This document shows, piece after piece, positions 51,846 to 58,864 of a stretch of 64,000 bases of DNA (positions are counted from its first letter, which is position 1; the number at the start of each line of letters is the position of its first letter). The notes under the pieces are model-generated. The model saw only the letters and a list, made by a program, of their open reading frames with translations, did no database searches and was not told where the DNA came from. A program made the translations under genes and the position numbers. This DNA is from UBA5336 sp964492485 (GTDB taxonomy: Bacteria; Pseudomonadota; Alphaproteobacteria; Caulobacterales; Hyphomonadaceae). The DNA lies in assembly GCA_964492485.1 (NCBI GenBank), contig CAZBKM010000005.1, positions 1 through 64,000 on the forward strand. Reading direction: 5' to 3'.

Positions 51846-52727
51846 TCAAGGCGGTGACGGAAACAGGCTGGCCAGGGTCCAGGCGGTTCCGGCCGCCGCG
51901 ATCGTCAGTGAGACCGGGCGCACGATCCAGGCGCGGTAGCCTGCATGTGTGGACAGGGGCGTTCCGGGCAGGGCGGCACGCAAGCTCAGGGCCGCCGCCA
52001 CAGCCGCGAGGCCGACGGCGACCTGGCCCAATTCGACCCCGACATTGAACGCTATGAGTGCCGGCCAGAACTGCGCGTCCGGCAGGCCGACCCCGGCGAA
52101 AGCGTCGGCAAAGCCCAGCCCGTGGACCAGTCCGAAAAGGAAGACGAGTCCGGCTCGCCAAGGTGGATCGCGACGGGCGAACGCCCCTTCGAGGCCGACC
52201 ACGGCAATGCTTGCAGCGATCAAGGGCGAGACCACCGTGTCGGGCGGACTCACGACACCGGCCAGGGTGAGGCCCAGGGTCACCGTATGGGCCAGCGTGA
52301 ACGCCGATACTTGCAGGGCGAGCCGGTCGGCACGGCGCGCAGCCAGGAACAGCGCGACCATGAAGAGGATGTGATCGCTTCCAGACGGCAGAATGTGTCG
52401 AACACCCAACCAAGCGTAAACCCGAAAGGTTTCGGTCCAATGACGTGTCAGGGGCGCGTCGGCGAGCGGTCCCGCCGCTCGGGTTTCGCCACTGTCCAGG
52501 TCGGAGAGGGCGCGGCACAGGGCGGGATCCAGACCACCGCCCGGGCTGCAGAACGCGTCGGCCGGGTGGGCATGGGCTGGCCGTGGCAGGATGAGGCCGA
52601 CGAGCACCGCCAGCGCGAGGGCGACCAGCGGGCCGGCCCGGCCCCGCCGCGTCTCAGTGCGGTGGAAAGGGCGAGAATCGTTGCGGATCTGGGTGCGGGT
52701 GGGGGTGATCGTGGCCGGAGGACGCAT
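51846..52727 (-). CDS. HupE/UreJ-2-family membrane protein
   Basis: About 293 residues. A signal-like segment ends AHAHPADAFC, then helices with HILPSGSDHILFMVALFL, AFTLAHTVTLGLTLAG, GLVHGLGFADAFAGVGL and FNVGVELGQVAVGLAAV carry the His/Asp/Glu motifs of the HupE/UreJ metal permease family (PF13795-like). Family members move nickel or cobalt; its place next to ZIP and the Zur-like site suggests zinc-related use. The ATG at 52727 would overlap the ZIP gene by 74 bases; a start closer to 52620 without ATG cannot be excluded. Confidence 0.78.
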   Translation of the reverse strand: MRPPATITPTRTQIRNDSRPFHRTETRRGRAGPLVALALAVLVGLILPRPAHAHPADAFCSPGGGLDPALCRALSDLDSGETRAAGPLADAPLTRHWTETFRVYAWLGVRHILPSGSDHILFMVALFLAARRADRLALQVSAFTLAHTVTLGLTLAGVVSPPDTVVSPLIAASIAVVGLEGAFARRDPPWRAGLVFLFGLVHGLGFADAFAGVGLPDAQFWPALIAFNVGVELGQVAVGLAAVAAALSLRAALPGTPLSTHAGYRAWIVRPVSLTIAAAGTAWTLASLFPSPP

Positions 52728-53520
52728 CGTGGACGTGCGCATGCGGCCCGGTGTCGCCGGTGTCAATCGTGTGCGCATGCAACGGCAACCGGAGGAGCAG
52801 GAGCCCTGCCGCCAGGCCGACACCCAACGCGCCGAGACCTCTTGCCTGGGGGCTTTCCCGCAGGGGTGCCAGAAGCGGTCCCGTCGCGATGTAGAGGAGA
52901 AGTCCGGCACTGAGCGCCAGCAGGCTGGGACGCAGGGTTTCGGCGACCAGGTGCACGACCGGCAGTGAGAGCGCCGCGCCGAGCGGCGTCGTCGCCCCGG
53001 CGGCCAGGAAAGCCCAGAGCAGCGCCGGTCGGAGGGCCGCACCCTGCTGACGCATCAAGGCGAAGGCAACCACCGCCTCTGGGATTTCATGCAGGATCAG
53101 CGATGCTGCGGCGTATGTTCCAGCTTCCGGACTGGCCACGAAGGTGGCGGAATAGACCATGCCATCGATGAGGCTGTGCAGGGCCACCGCGATCAGCGGA
53201 CCCAGCGCGCCGGCCGGTGCGAGGCGCGCCGCGCCCTGCGGCCCGATGGGCGCCACGAGCCGCGCGGTCGCCATTGCAAGGGTGCCCACCAGATAGCCCG
53301 CCAGAACCAGAGCGGGACCCGCCGCACCGGCATGCCCCAGCGCCTCGGGCGCGATGTGCAGCAGCGTCAGCGTCACCAGCATGCCCCCTGCGGCGATGCC
53401 GAACAGGCTGGCATGGCGAGCCGTCCAGCCGCTTTGCCAGGCAACGAGCAGAAGGCCCAGCCCCGTCACGGACGCGGCAATCAGCCCGAACAGCACGGGC
53501 GCCAGGAGGGTGAACGACAT
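52654..53520 (-). CDS. ZIP-family metal transporter
   Basis: 288-residue inner-membrane transporter with about eight helices. Metal-site segments are HSLIDGMVYSATF (helix 4) and LHEIPEAVVAFALM (helix 5). A His/Asp-rich tail (HAHTIDTGDTGPHAHVHDAS and HDHPHPHPDPQ) would bind metal in the cytoplasm or periplasm. ATG at 53520; the frame is open upstream over the promoter. Transcribed away from zrgA with a Zur-box-like palindrome between them. Confidence 0.9.
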   Translation of the reverse strand: MSFTLLAPVLFGLIAASVTGLGLLLVAWQSGWTARHASLFGIAAGGMLVTLTLLHIAPEALGHAGAAGPALVLAGYLVGTLAMATARLVAPIGPQGAARLAPAGALGPLIAVALHSLIDGMVYSATFVASPEAGTYAAASLILHEIPEAVVAFALMRQQGAALRPALLWAFLAAGATTPLGAALSLPVVHLVAETLRPSLLALSAGLLLYIATGPLLAPLRESPQARGLGALGVGLAAGLLLLRLPLHAHTIDTGDTGPHAHVHDASSGHDHPHPHPDPQRFSPFPPH

Positions 53521-53569
53521 GGAAGGGCTCCGGCTGGAGACCGCGACCGCGGCCCCATCGCGGCTGAAC

Positions 53570-53586
53570 ATGTTATACTATTTCAC
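53570..53586. promoter_or_regulatory. Zur-box-like palindrome
   Basis: ATGTTATACTATTTCAC matches the core of the E. coli Zur consensus ATGTTATANTATAACAT at 14 of 17 positions. It lies in the 125-bp divergent region, 50 bases from the ZIP start and 60 from the zrgA start, so one site could control both operons. Confidence 0.65.
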
Positions 53587-53645
53587 TTTTCGCAAGCGCC
53601 TCGGCTTGCTAGATAACGCGCAGGACGCAAGACGAGGCAGGACCC

Positions 53646-54287
53646 ATGCAGGATTCGAGATCAGGGTATTTGGTGGCGTGTGCGCTTGGCGCGGCGCTCT
53701 GGCTGGCGGGTTGCGGTTCGGGCGAACAGGCCGAGCCACCCGCGGCGACAGAGGATGCGGCGCCAGCCGCGCCGGCGGAGGCGTCCGAAGCGGAGACCAC
53801 GCCCGATAGCGAGACTGGCGAGACCGCCGAAGCGGCCAGTGACGCGCCGATCGATCCTGCGCCCGTCGGCGGCGAAGCCCACGAGCACGGCCATGCGGAT
53901 CTGTCGGTGGTGCTTGAGGGCGCACGGCTGACGGTGACACTGGACGCGCCGCTCGCCAATTTCGGTCTCAGTGAAGGTGGGGCCACGGACGCCGAGATTG
54001 CTGCACTGGAAGAAGCGCTCACGCCGGCCAATCGCGCCGTTGCCGTGAACACCGCAGCGGCGTGCGAGCCCGAGAGCCACGTGTTCGATGTCCGCCGGTC
54101 AGGCGATCACGCCGCCGTGACGGTGGATTTCGTCTTCAACTGCGTCCAACCCGAGGCATTGAGCAGTGTCGCCTTGATGATGTTTGACCGGTTCGAGGGT
54201 TTCGAGACGGTGGACGCGATCTTCCTGGACAATGGCGAACAGTCGGCCTTCGAACTGACCGCCCAGGCGCCTGCGGTCACGCGCTGA
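53646..54287 (+). CDS. zrgA: ZrgA/DUF2796-family zinc-binding lipoprotein
   Basis: 213 residues. Lipoprotein signal ending LWLAGC, an acidic Ala/Glu-rich linker (about 28-75), then HEHGHADLSVVLEGARLTVTL, the DUF2796/ZrgA start with metal-type His residues, and LDAPLANFGLSEG. ZrgA proteins serve zinc uptake in Vibrio and Pseudomonas. First gene of zrgA-ATPase-permease-DUF3299; 5 bases before the ATPase. Confidence 0.83.
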   Translation: MQDSRSGYLVACALGAALWLAGCGSGEQAEPPAATEDAAPAAPAEASEAETTPDSETGETAEAASDAPIDPAPVGGEAHEHGHADLSVVLEGARLTVTLDAPLANFGLSEGGATDAEIAALEEALTPANRAVAVNTAAACEPESHVFDVRRSGDHAAVTVDFVFNCVQPEALSSVALMMFDRFEGFETVDAIFLDNGEQSAFELTAQAPAVTR

Positions 54288-54292
54288 TCGCC

Positions 54293-55021
54293 GTGTCGGT
54301 ACCGGACCCGGCGCCTGCGGTGGCCTTGCGCGATGTCCGGTTTGCCTGGACGTCCTCCGGCCCGCCCGTGCTCGATATCGCCCGATTCGACGTCGGGCCT
54401 GGCGAGCGCGTGTTTCTGAAAGGGCCTTCGGGGTCGGGAAAGTCCACCCTTCTCGGTCTGATCGCCGGCGTTCTTGCGCCGGATGCAGGTGAAGTGCGGG
54501 TGCTTGGCCAGGACATGGCGGCCCTCAGCGGTGCCAGACGCGACCGGCTTCGCGCCGACGGGATCGGGGTCATCTTCCAGCTCTTCAATCTCGTGCCCTA
54601 TCTCAGCGTAGTGGAGAACGTGACCCTGCCACTTCTGTTCTCGGACGCACGACGGAAGGCGGTCGGCAGCAATCCGGCGGGCGAGGCGCGCCGTCTCCTC
54701 GCCCGTCTCGGCCTTTCGGAAGACCTGATGGCGCGGCGGGTGACCGACCTTTCGGTGGGTCAGCAACAGCGTGTGGCGGTGGCGCGTGCTTTGATCGGTG
54801 GGCCTTCGCTCGTCGTCGCCGACGAGCCCACCTCTGCGCTGGATGCCGATACCCGCGACCGGTTCATCGCCCTGCTCCGCGATGAGGCGGAGAGATCCCG
54901 GGCCGCGCTGCTCTTTGTCAGCCACGACGCCGCGCTGTCCGGCCATTTCGAGCGCGCGGTCGATCTTGCGGAGATCAATCGAGCCTCTCCGGCCAGGGTG
55001 GAACGTGAGGAGGCCGTCTGA
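54293..55021 (+). CDS. ABC transporter ATPase (LolD/MacB type)
   Basis: 242-residue ATPase. Walker A is GPSGSGKSTLLGLIAG, the Q-loop VIFQLFNLVPYLSVVENVTLPLLF is the LolD/MacB form, the signature is LSVGQQQRVAVARALI and Walker B LVVADEPTSALD; the His switch is VSHD. Starts with GTG (54293). Such ATPases power mechanotransmission with FtsX-like permeases rather than classical import. It overlaps the permease by 1 base. Confidence 0.92.
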   Translation: MSVPDPAPAVALRDVRFAWTSSGPPVLDIARFDVGPGERVFLKGPSGSGKSTLLGLIAGVLAPDAGEVRVLGQDMAALSGARRDRLRADGIGVIFQLFNLVPYLSVVENVTLPLLFSDARRKAVGSNPAGEARRLLARLGLSEDLMARRVTDLSVGQQQRVAVARALIGGPSLVVADEPTSALDADTRDRFIALLRDEAERSRAALLFVSHDAALSGHFERAVDLAEINRASPARVEREEAV

Positions 55022-56289
55022 TGCGCTCGGCGATCCTGCGCCTTGCCTGGAAGAGTCTGCTCAATCGGCGGGTCTCGGCCCTGTTGACCGTGCTTGCCGT
55101 GGCGCTGTCGGTCGGACTGTTTCTCGGGGTGGAGAAGACCCGAACGGGCGCGCGCGAGGGCTTTCAGTCGACCATTCACGGGACCGACCTGATCGTTGGT
55201 GCCCGATCGGGTCCGGTGAACCTGCTCCTGTACTCGGTGTTTCGGATCGGCGATGCGACGGCGGAGGTGTCCTGGGACTCCTATCGCTGGCTGCAGGAGC
55301 GTCCAGATGTGTCCTGGACCGTGCCGCTATCCCTGGGTGACAGCCACCGGGGCTATCGGGTGGTCGGGACGACAACGGAGTATTTCGACCGCTACGCCTA
55401 TGGTGGGGGCCAGACCCTGCGAATGGCCGAGGGAGACCGGTTCGACGACCTCTTCGATGCCGTGATCGGTGCCGACGTGGCCGACGCCCTTGGTTACGAG
55501 ATCGGCACGCCTCTGGTGCTGACCCATGGGCTCGGGCGGGCGGGCCTCTCCGACCATGACAACCGGCCATTCCGCGTGTCGGGCATCCTTGCGCGGACCG
55601 GGACGCCGGTCGACCGTTCGATCCATGTGTCCCTCGAGGCGATTACGGCCATCCATGTCGGATGGGAGACCGGCGCGCGGAATCCCATGGCCGACTCCAT
55701 AACGGAGGACATGATCCGGGGCTTCGACCTGACGCCGCGCACAGTGACCGCGGTGCTTGTCGGTCTGGAGCAGAAAGGCACCATCCTGCGCACGCGGCGT
55801 GCCATCGACACCTATCGTGGCGAGGCCCTGATGGCGATCATACCGGGCCAGGCCCTGGCACAGCTCTGGGAGGTGACGGGCGTGGCGGAACGGGCGCTTC
55901 TGGCGGTGTCGGCCTTCGTGATCGCCGTGGGCCTCGTCTCGATCCTGACCAGTATCCTCAGCAGCCTGAACGAGCGACGACGGGAGATGGCGATCCTGCG
56001 TGCGGCGGGTGCCCGGCCCGGTCAGATCTTCGGCCTTCTGGTCGCCGAAGCGGGTCTGCTTGGTCTTGTCGGCGCCCTGCTTGGCGCCCTTCTGGTGAAT
56101 GCCGGATTGGCCGTGCTCGCGCCTGCCCTGACCGACGCCTACGGGATCGTGCTTGTGGGCATCGCGCCGGGCCTGACGGATCTCTACACCCTTCTTGCCG
56201 TGACCGCGTCGGCCACCTTCATGGGGGTGTTTCCGGCCTGGGCTGCGTTCCGGCGTTCGCTCGCCGACGGCCTGACGGTGAAGATGTGA
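55021..56289 (+). CDS. FtsX-like ABC permease (LolC/E, MacB type)
   Basis: 422 residues. An N-terminal helix with LAWKSLLNRRVSALLTVLAVALSVGLFLGVE is followed by a large periplasmic domain (about 40-285) and three C-terminal helices. These include ALLAVSAFVIAVGLVSILTSILSSLNERRREMAILRAAGARPGQIFGLLVAEAGLLGLVGALLG in parts, the FtsX-domain signature. Partner of the preceding ATPase; with ZrgA likely serves zinc acquisition. Confidence 0.9.
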   Translation: MRSAILRLAWKSLLNRRVSALLTVLAVALSVGLFLGVEKTRTGAREGFQSTIHGTDLIVGARSGPVNLLLYSVFRIGDATAEVSWDSYRWLQERPDVSWTVPLSLGDSHRGYRVVGTTTEYFDRYAYGGGQTLRMAEGDRFDDLFDAVIGADVADALGYEIGTPLVLTHGLGRAGLSDHDNRPFRVSGILARTGTPVDRSIHVSLEAITAIHVGWETGARNPMADSITEDMIRGFDLTPRTVTAVLVGLEQKGTILRTRRAIDTYRGEALMAIIPGQALAQLWEVTGVAERALLAVSAFVIAVGLVSILTSILSSLNERRREMAILRAAGARPGQIFGLLVAEAGLLGLVGALLGALLVNAGLAVLAPALTDAYGIVLVGIAPGLTDLYTLLAVTASATFMGVFPAWAAFRRSLADGLTVKM

Positions 56290-56347
56290 CCTTGCCAACG
56301 TATGCGCGTCGCGATGAGGTGCGCGCAGTCCAGAAGGGAGACCGGAG

Positions 56348-56944
56348 ATGTCGCTGAGACTTCACGTGCTGACGCTTATGACGGGCCTGGCGCTCGGCCT
56401 GCCACTGGCCGCAGGGGCGCAGTCCCCGCAGGTAGGCGATACCATTCCGCGTACGGGTGGGGAGGCGGCCATGTCCCGCGACGGGGTGCGCGAACTCGGA
56501 TGGGAAGAGCTTATGCCCGAGGGCGAGGAAGAACGCCTCGTGCAACTCTATCAGAAGCAGATGCAGCAGCTCTACAGCCAGAGCGGCCCGATCGAGGAAG
56601 GCTCGGCCGCCGATCAGATGATCCAGATCGGCACCTTCAATACCGTCCCCGAGCTGGATGGCCTGACCATTCGCCTGCCCGGCTATACCGTGCCTTTCGA
56701 ATACGGACGCGACGCCGAGATCACCGAATTCCTGCTCGTTCCCTATTATGGCGCCTGCATTCATGCACCGCCGCCACCACCGAACCAGACCGTGTTCGTG
56801 CAGACCGACAAGCCGATCAAGCTGCGCGACCTCGCACAGGCGGTCTGGGTCGAAGGCACCCTGAAGGCGCAACGCCAGGACTCCGAGCTTGCGGACGCAG
56901 CCTACACGATCACGCTCGATTCGCTGGAAAAGTATGAATACTGA
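56348..56944 (+). CDS. DUF3299 periplasmic protein
   Basis: 198-residue secreted protein with signal peptide (LTLMTGLALGLPLAAGAQ). The DUF3299 core is IRLPGYTVPFEYGRDAEITEFLLVPYYGACIHAPPPPPNQTVFV in parts; VPYYGACIHAPPPPPNQ is diagnostic. Genes of this family accompany the DUF2796-ABC set, supporting one functional unit. It follows the permease by 58 bases. Confidence 0.88.
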   Translation: MSLRLHVLTLMTGLALGLPLAAGAQSPQVGDTIPRTGGEAAMSRDGVRELGWEELMPEGEEERLVQLYQKQMQQLYSQSGPIEEGSAADQMIQIGTFNTVPELDGLTIRLPGYTVPFEYGRDAEITEFLLVPYYGACIHAPPPPPNQTVFVQTDKPIKLRDLAQAVWVEGTLKAQRQDSELADAAYTITLDSLEKYEY

Positions 56945-56978
56945 TCCGATCGAACGGGCGGATCGTTCAACAGGTGCC

Positions 56979-58085
56979 ATGGGGATGATGACGATGCGGA
57001 AATCAAGCGGTTCGTTGGGGCCGGAACGCGCCGCCCGTGCCATTCTGGGGGCGTGCGGCCTGGCGCTGCTGTTGGCAGGATGTGCGAGTTCGCCAGCCTA
57101 TGATGTGGTGGAGGTCCGCCCCAGTCTCGAGACCGCCCCTGCGGGTGAGACGGGCGACAGTGCTGACGACCCTGCAATCTGGGTCCACCCGGAGGTCGCC
57201 TCGCGCAGCCGGATCCTTGCGACCAACAAGCAGGAAGGGCTGGTGGTCTACGGGCTCGACGGTGCCGTGCGCCAGCGCCTCCCTGTTGGACCGATCAACA
57301 ATGTCGACCTCCGGCCAACGCCGGAGCGATCCCACGACCTTGCCGTGGCGAGTCATGACGGGCGCGACGCCATCAGCCTTTTCGACATCGACCGGAACAG
57401 TGGGGACGTCGTCCATGTGCTCGACATCGCCACGGGCAAGTCCGAGCCCTACGGGATCTGCCTTGGCATGATCGACGACCGGCCCACGGTCGGCGTCACC
57501 TACAAGGATGGCACCGTCCAGCTCTGGACTCTGATCGGCACCGGCGATGGACTGAATGGCGTCCTGACGCGTATCGCAGCCGTGGGCAGCCAGCCGGAAG
57601 GTTGTGTCTTCGACGATGCACACGCCCGATTGTTCGTGGGCGAGGAGGCGGTCGGTCTCTGGTCGCTGGACCTTGCCGATCCGGATAGCGCCTTCGCGGC
57701 AGTCGATTCAGTAGGGTCGGGAAGCGGACTGGTCGCCGATGTGGAAGGCGTGTCGATCTGGCGTGGCGCCGACGGTGGCGGGTTTATCGTCGCCTCTGCC
57801 CAGGAGGCGGACCGCTTCGTGGTGTATGACCGCCTCCCGCCCCATGCGGTGCGCGGTGTTTTCCAGATCGTTGCCGACCCCGTGACCGGGATCGACGCCG
57901 TGACCCATACCGACGGCCTCGACATCGTGTCGGCGCCCTTGCCGGGCTACCCGGCGGGCCTTCTCGTGGTTCAGGATGACGGAAACCCCGCGCCGGAGCA
58001 GAACCAGAATTTCAAGCTGGTCGACTGGCGGGCTGTCGCTGAAGCGTTGGTACCGGCAGGTTCAGCCACAGACGCCGACCGCTGA
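56979..58085 (+). CDS. Beta-propeller phytase-like lipoprotein
   Basis: 368 residues with lipoprotein signal ALLLAGC. 3-phytase propeller motifs: GDSADDPAIWVHP, ILATNKQEGLVVYGLDG, INNVDLR, GSQPEGCVFDDAHARLFVGEE and DVEGVSIW contain the calcium- and phosphate-binding residues of the family. It would release phosphate from phytate outside the inner membrane. ATG at 56979 is the first of four close ATG codons; other starts up to 56994 are possible. It ends before a weak terminator. Confidence 0.88.
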   Translation: MGMMTMRKSSGSLGPERAARAILGACGLALLLAGCASSPAYDVVEVRPSLETAPAGETGDSADDPAIWVHPEVASRSRILATNKQEGLVVYGLDGAVRQRLPVGPINNVDLRPTPERSHDLAVASHDGRDAISLFDIDRNSGDVVHVLDIATGKSEPYGICLGMIDDRPTVGVTYKDGTVQLWTLIGTGDGLNGVLTRIAAVGSQPEGCVFDDAHARLFVGEEAVGLWSLDLADPDSAFAAVDSVGSGSGLVADVEGVSIWRGADGGGFIVASAQEADRFVVYDRLPPHAVRGVFQIVADPVTGIDAVTHTDGLDIVSAPLPGYPAGLLVVQDDGNPAPEQNQNFKLVDWRAVAEALVPAGSATDADR

Positions 58086-58098
58086 CACCGAGAAGAAA

Positions 58099-58120
58099 GG
58101 GCGGCCCGCTTGGACCGCCC
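58099..58120 (+). terminator. Possible terminator after the phytase gene
   Basis: GGGCGG (58099-58104)/CCGCCC (58115-58120) with a 10-base loop, 13 bases after the stop; the following CTTCCAC is only weakly T-rich. The remaining bases to 58282 show no gene. Confidence 0.45.
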
Positions 58121-58282
58121 CTTCCACACTCTACCCATACTCTACTGGGTGGGGTTGTAGCGCAAAACAGCTAACGTTTCATCAAAATTGTCATGGCGGC
58201 GTGCAGATCGGCGTGGGTTCGGTCGAGTTCGCGCCCAGGACACGGGCGACCTGGGCACGATTGGCGCAGGGACCGGTGCTTT

Positions 58283-58486
58283 AGCGCATCTTCAAATCAA
58301 TCGGAGTCAGTGAAGATGCGCTATGTTCTTGTTTTTGAGCATTTTCTTAACGCGAACCGGTGCCCACTTCGCTCGAAAATGCTTTAAAGCGACGGTCTTT
58401 CATTTCACTCCAGACCGTCGCTTTTCATCATCGGTCTTGCGCAAGTCTCCGTTCGCAACCGAGTCCGCTTGCTCCGGACTTGCTCT
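58283..58486 (+). repeat. Composite module A+B palindromic repeat
   Basis: The best-preserved copy. Module A: AGCGCATCTTCA (58283-58294)/TGAAGATGCGCT (58311-58322), then AGCATTTTC/GAAAATGCT (perfect 9 bp) around the GCGAACCGGTGCCCACTTCGC core with its GCGAA/TTCGC inner stem. Module B: AAAGCGACGGTCT/AGACCGTCGCTTT (perfect 13 bp), CTTGCGCAAG and AGTCCG/CGGACT. The right end holds the complement of the ihfB stop TAG. Confidence 0.95.
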
Positions 58487-58784
58487 AACGCGCCTCGGGG
58501 TCCTGGCCGTTGTTGATCCGCGCCCGCAATTCCTTGCCAGCCTTGAAGTAGGGCACCGATTTTTCCGGGACGTGAACGGTTTCGCCTGTGCGCGGGTTTC
58601 GGCCCGTCCGGGCGTCGCGATGGCGGACCGAGAACGCGCCAAATCCGCGAAGCTCGACGCGTTCCCCCCGGGCCAGTGCATCTGCAATCTCGTCGAGAAT
58701 GACGGCCACGACCCGTTCAAGATCTTCCGCTGGAAGATGCTTGTAGGACTCCGCGAGTTTGGCAACAAGTTCCGAGCGCAACAT
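58485..58784 (-). CDS. ihfB: Integration host factor beta subunit
   Basis: 99-residue DNA-bending protein that with IhfA compacts DNA and shapes promoters and the origin. MLRSELVAKLAESYKHLPAEDLE is the IhfB N-terminus; LRGFGAFSVRHRDARTGRNPRTGE carries the HU/IHF beta-arm with its Pro. The C-terminus ends NNGQDPEAR, slightly longer than E. coli IhfB. ATG at 58784 was chosen over an upstream in-frame ATG. Downstream of rpsA, as usual. Its TAG stop lies at the edge of a composite repeat. Confidence 0.93.
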   Translation of the reverse strand: MLRSELVAKLAESYKHLPAEDLERVVAVILDEIADALARGERVELRGFGAFSVRHRDARTGRNPRTGETVHVPEKSVPYFKAGKELRARINNGQDPEAR

Positions 58785-58805
58785 GACCCTGTAATTAAAC
58801 GCATT

Positions 58806-58833
58806 TGCGGCGGGAGTGTAAGCCCCCGCCGCA
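58806..58833 (-). terminator. Hairpin between rpsA and ihfB
   Basis: Perfect 9-bp stem TGCGGCGGG (58806-58814)/CCCGCCGCA (58825-58833), loop of 10. On the minus strand AATGCGTTTAATT follows, only partly T-rich. It may attenuate or process the rpsA-ihfB transcript. Confidence 0.5.
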
Positions 58834-58864
58834 GTCATTTTGCGTATTTTTTCGCGACGACCGC

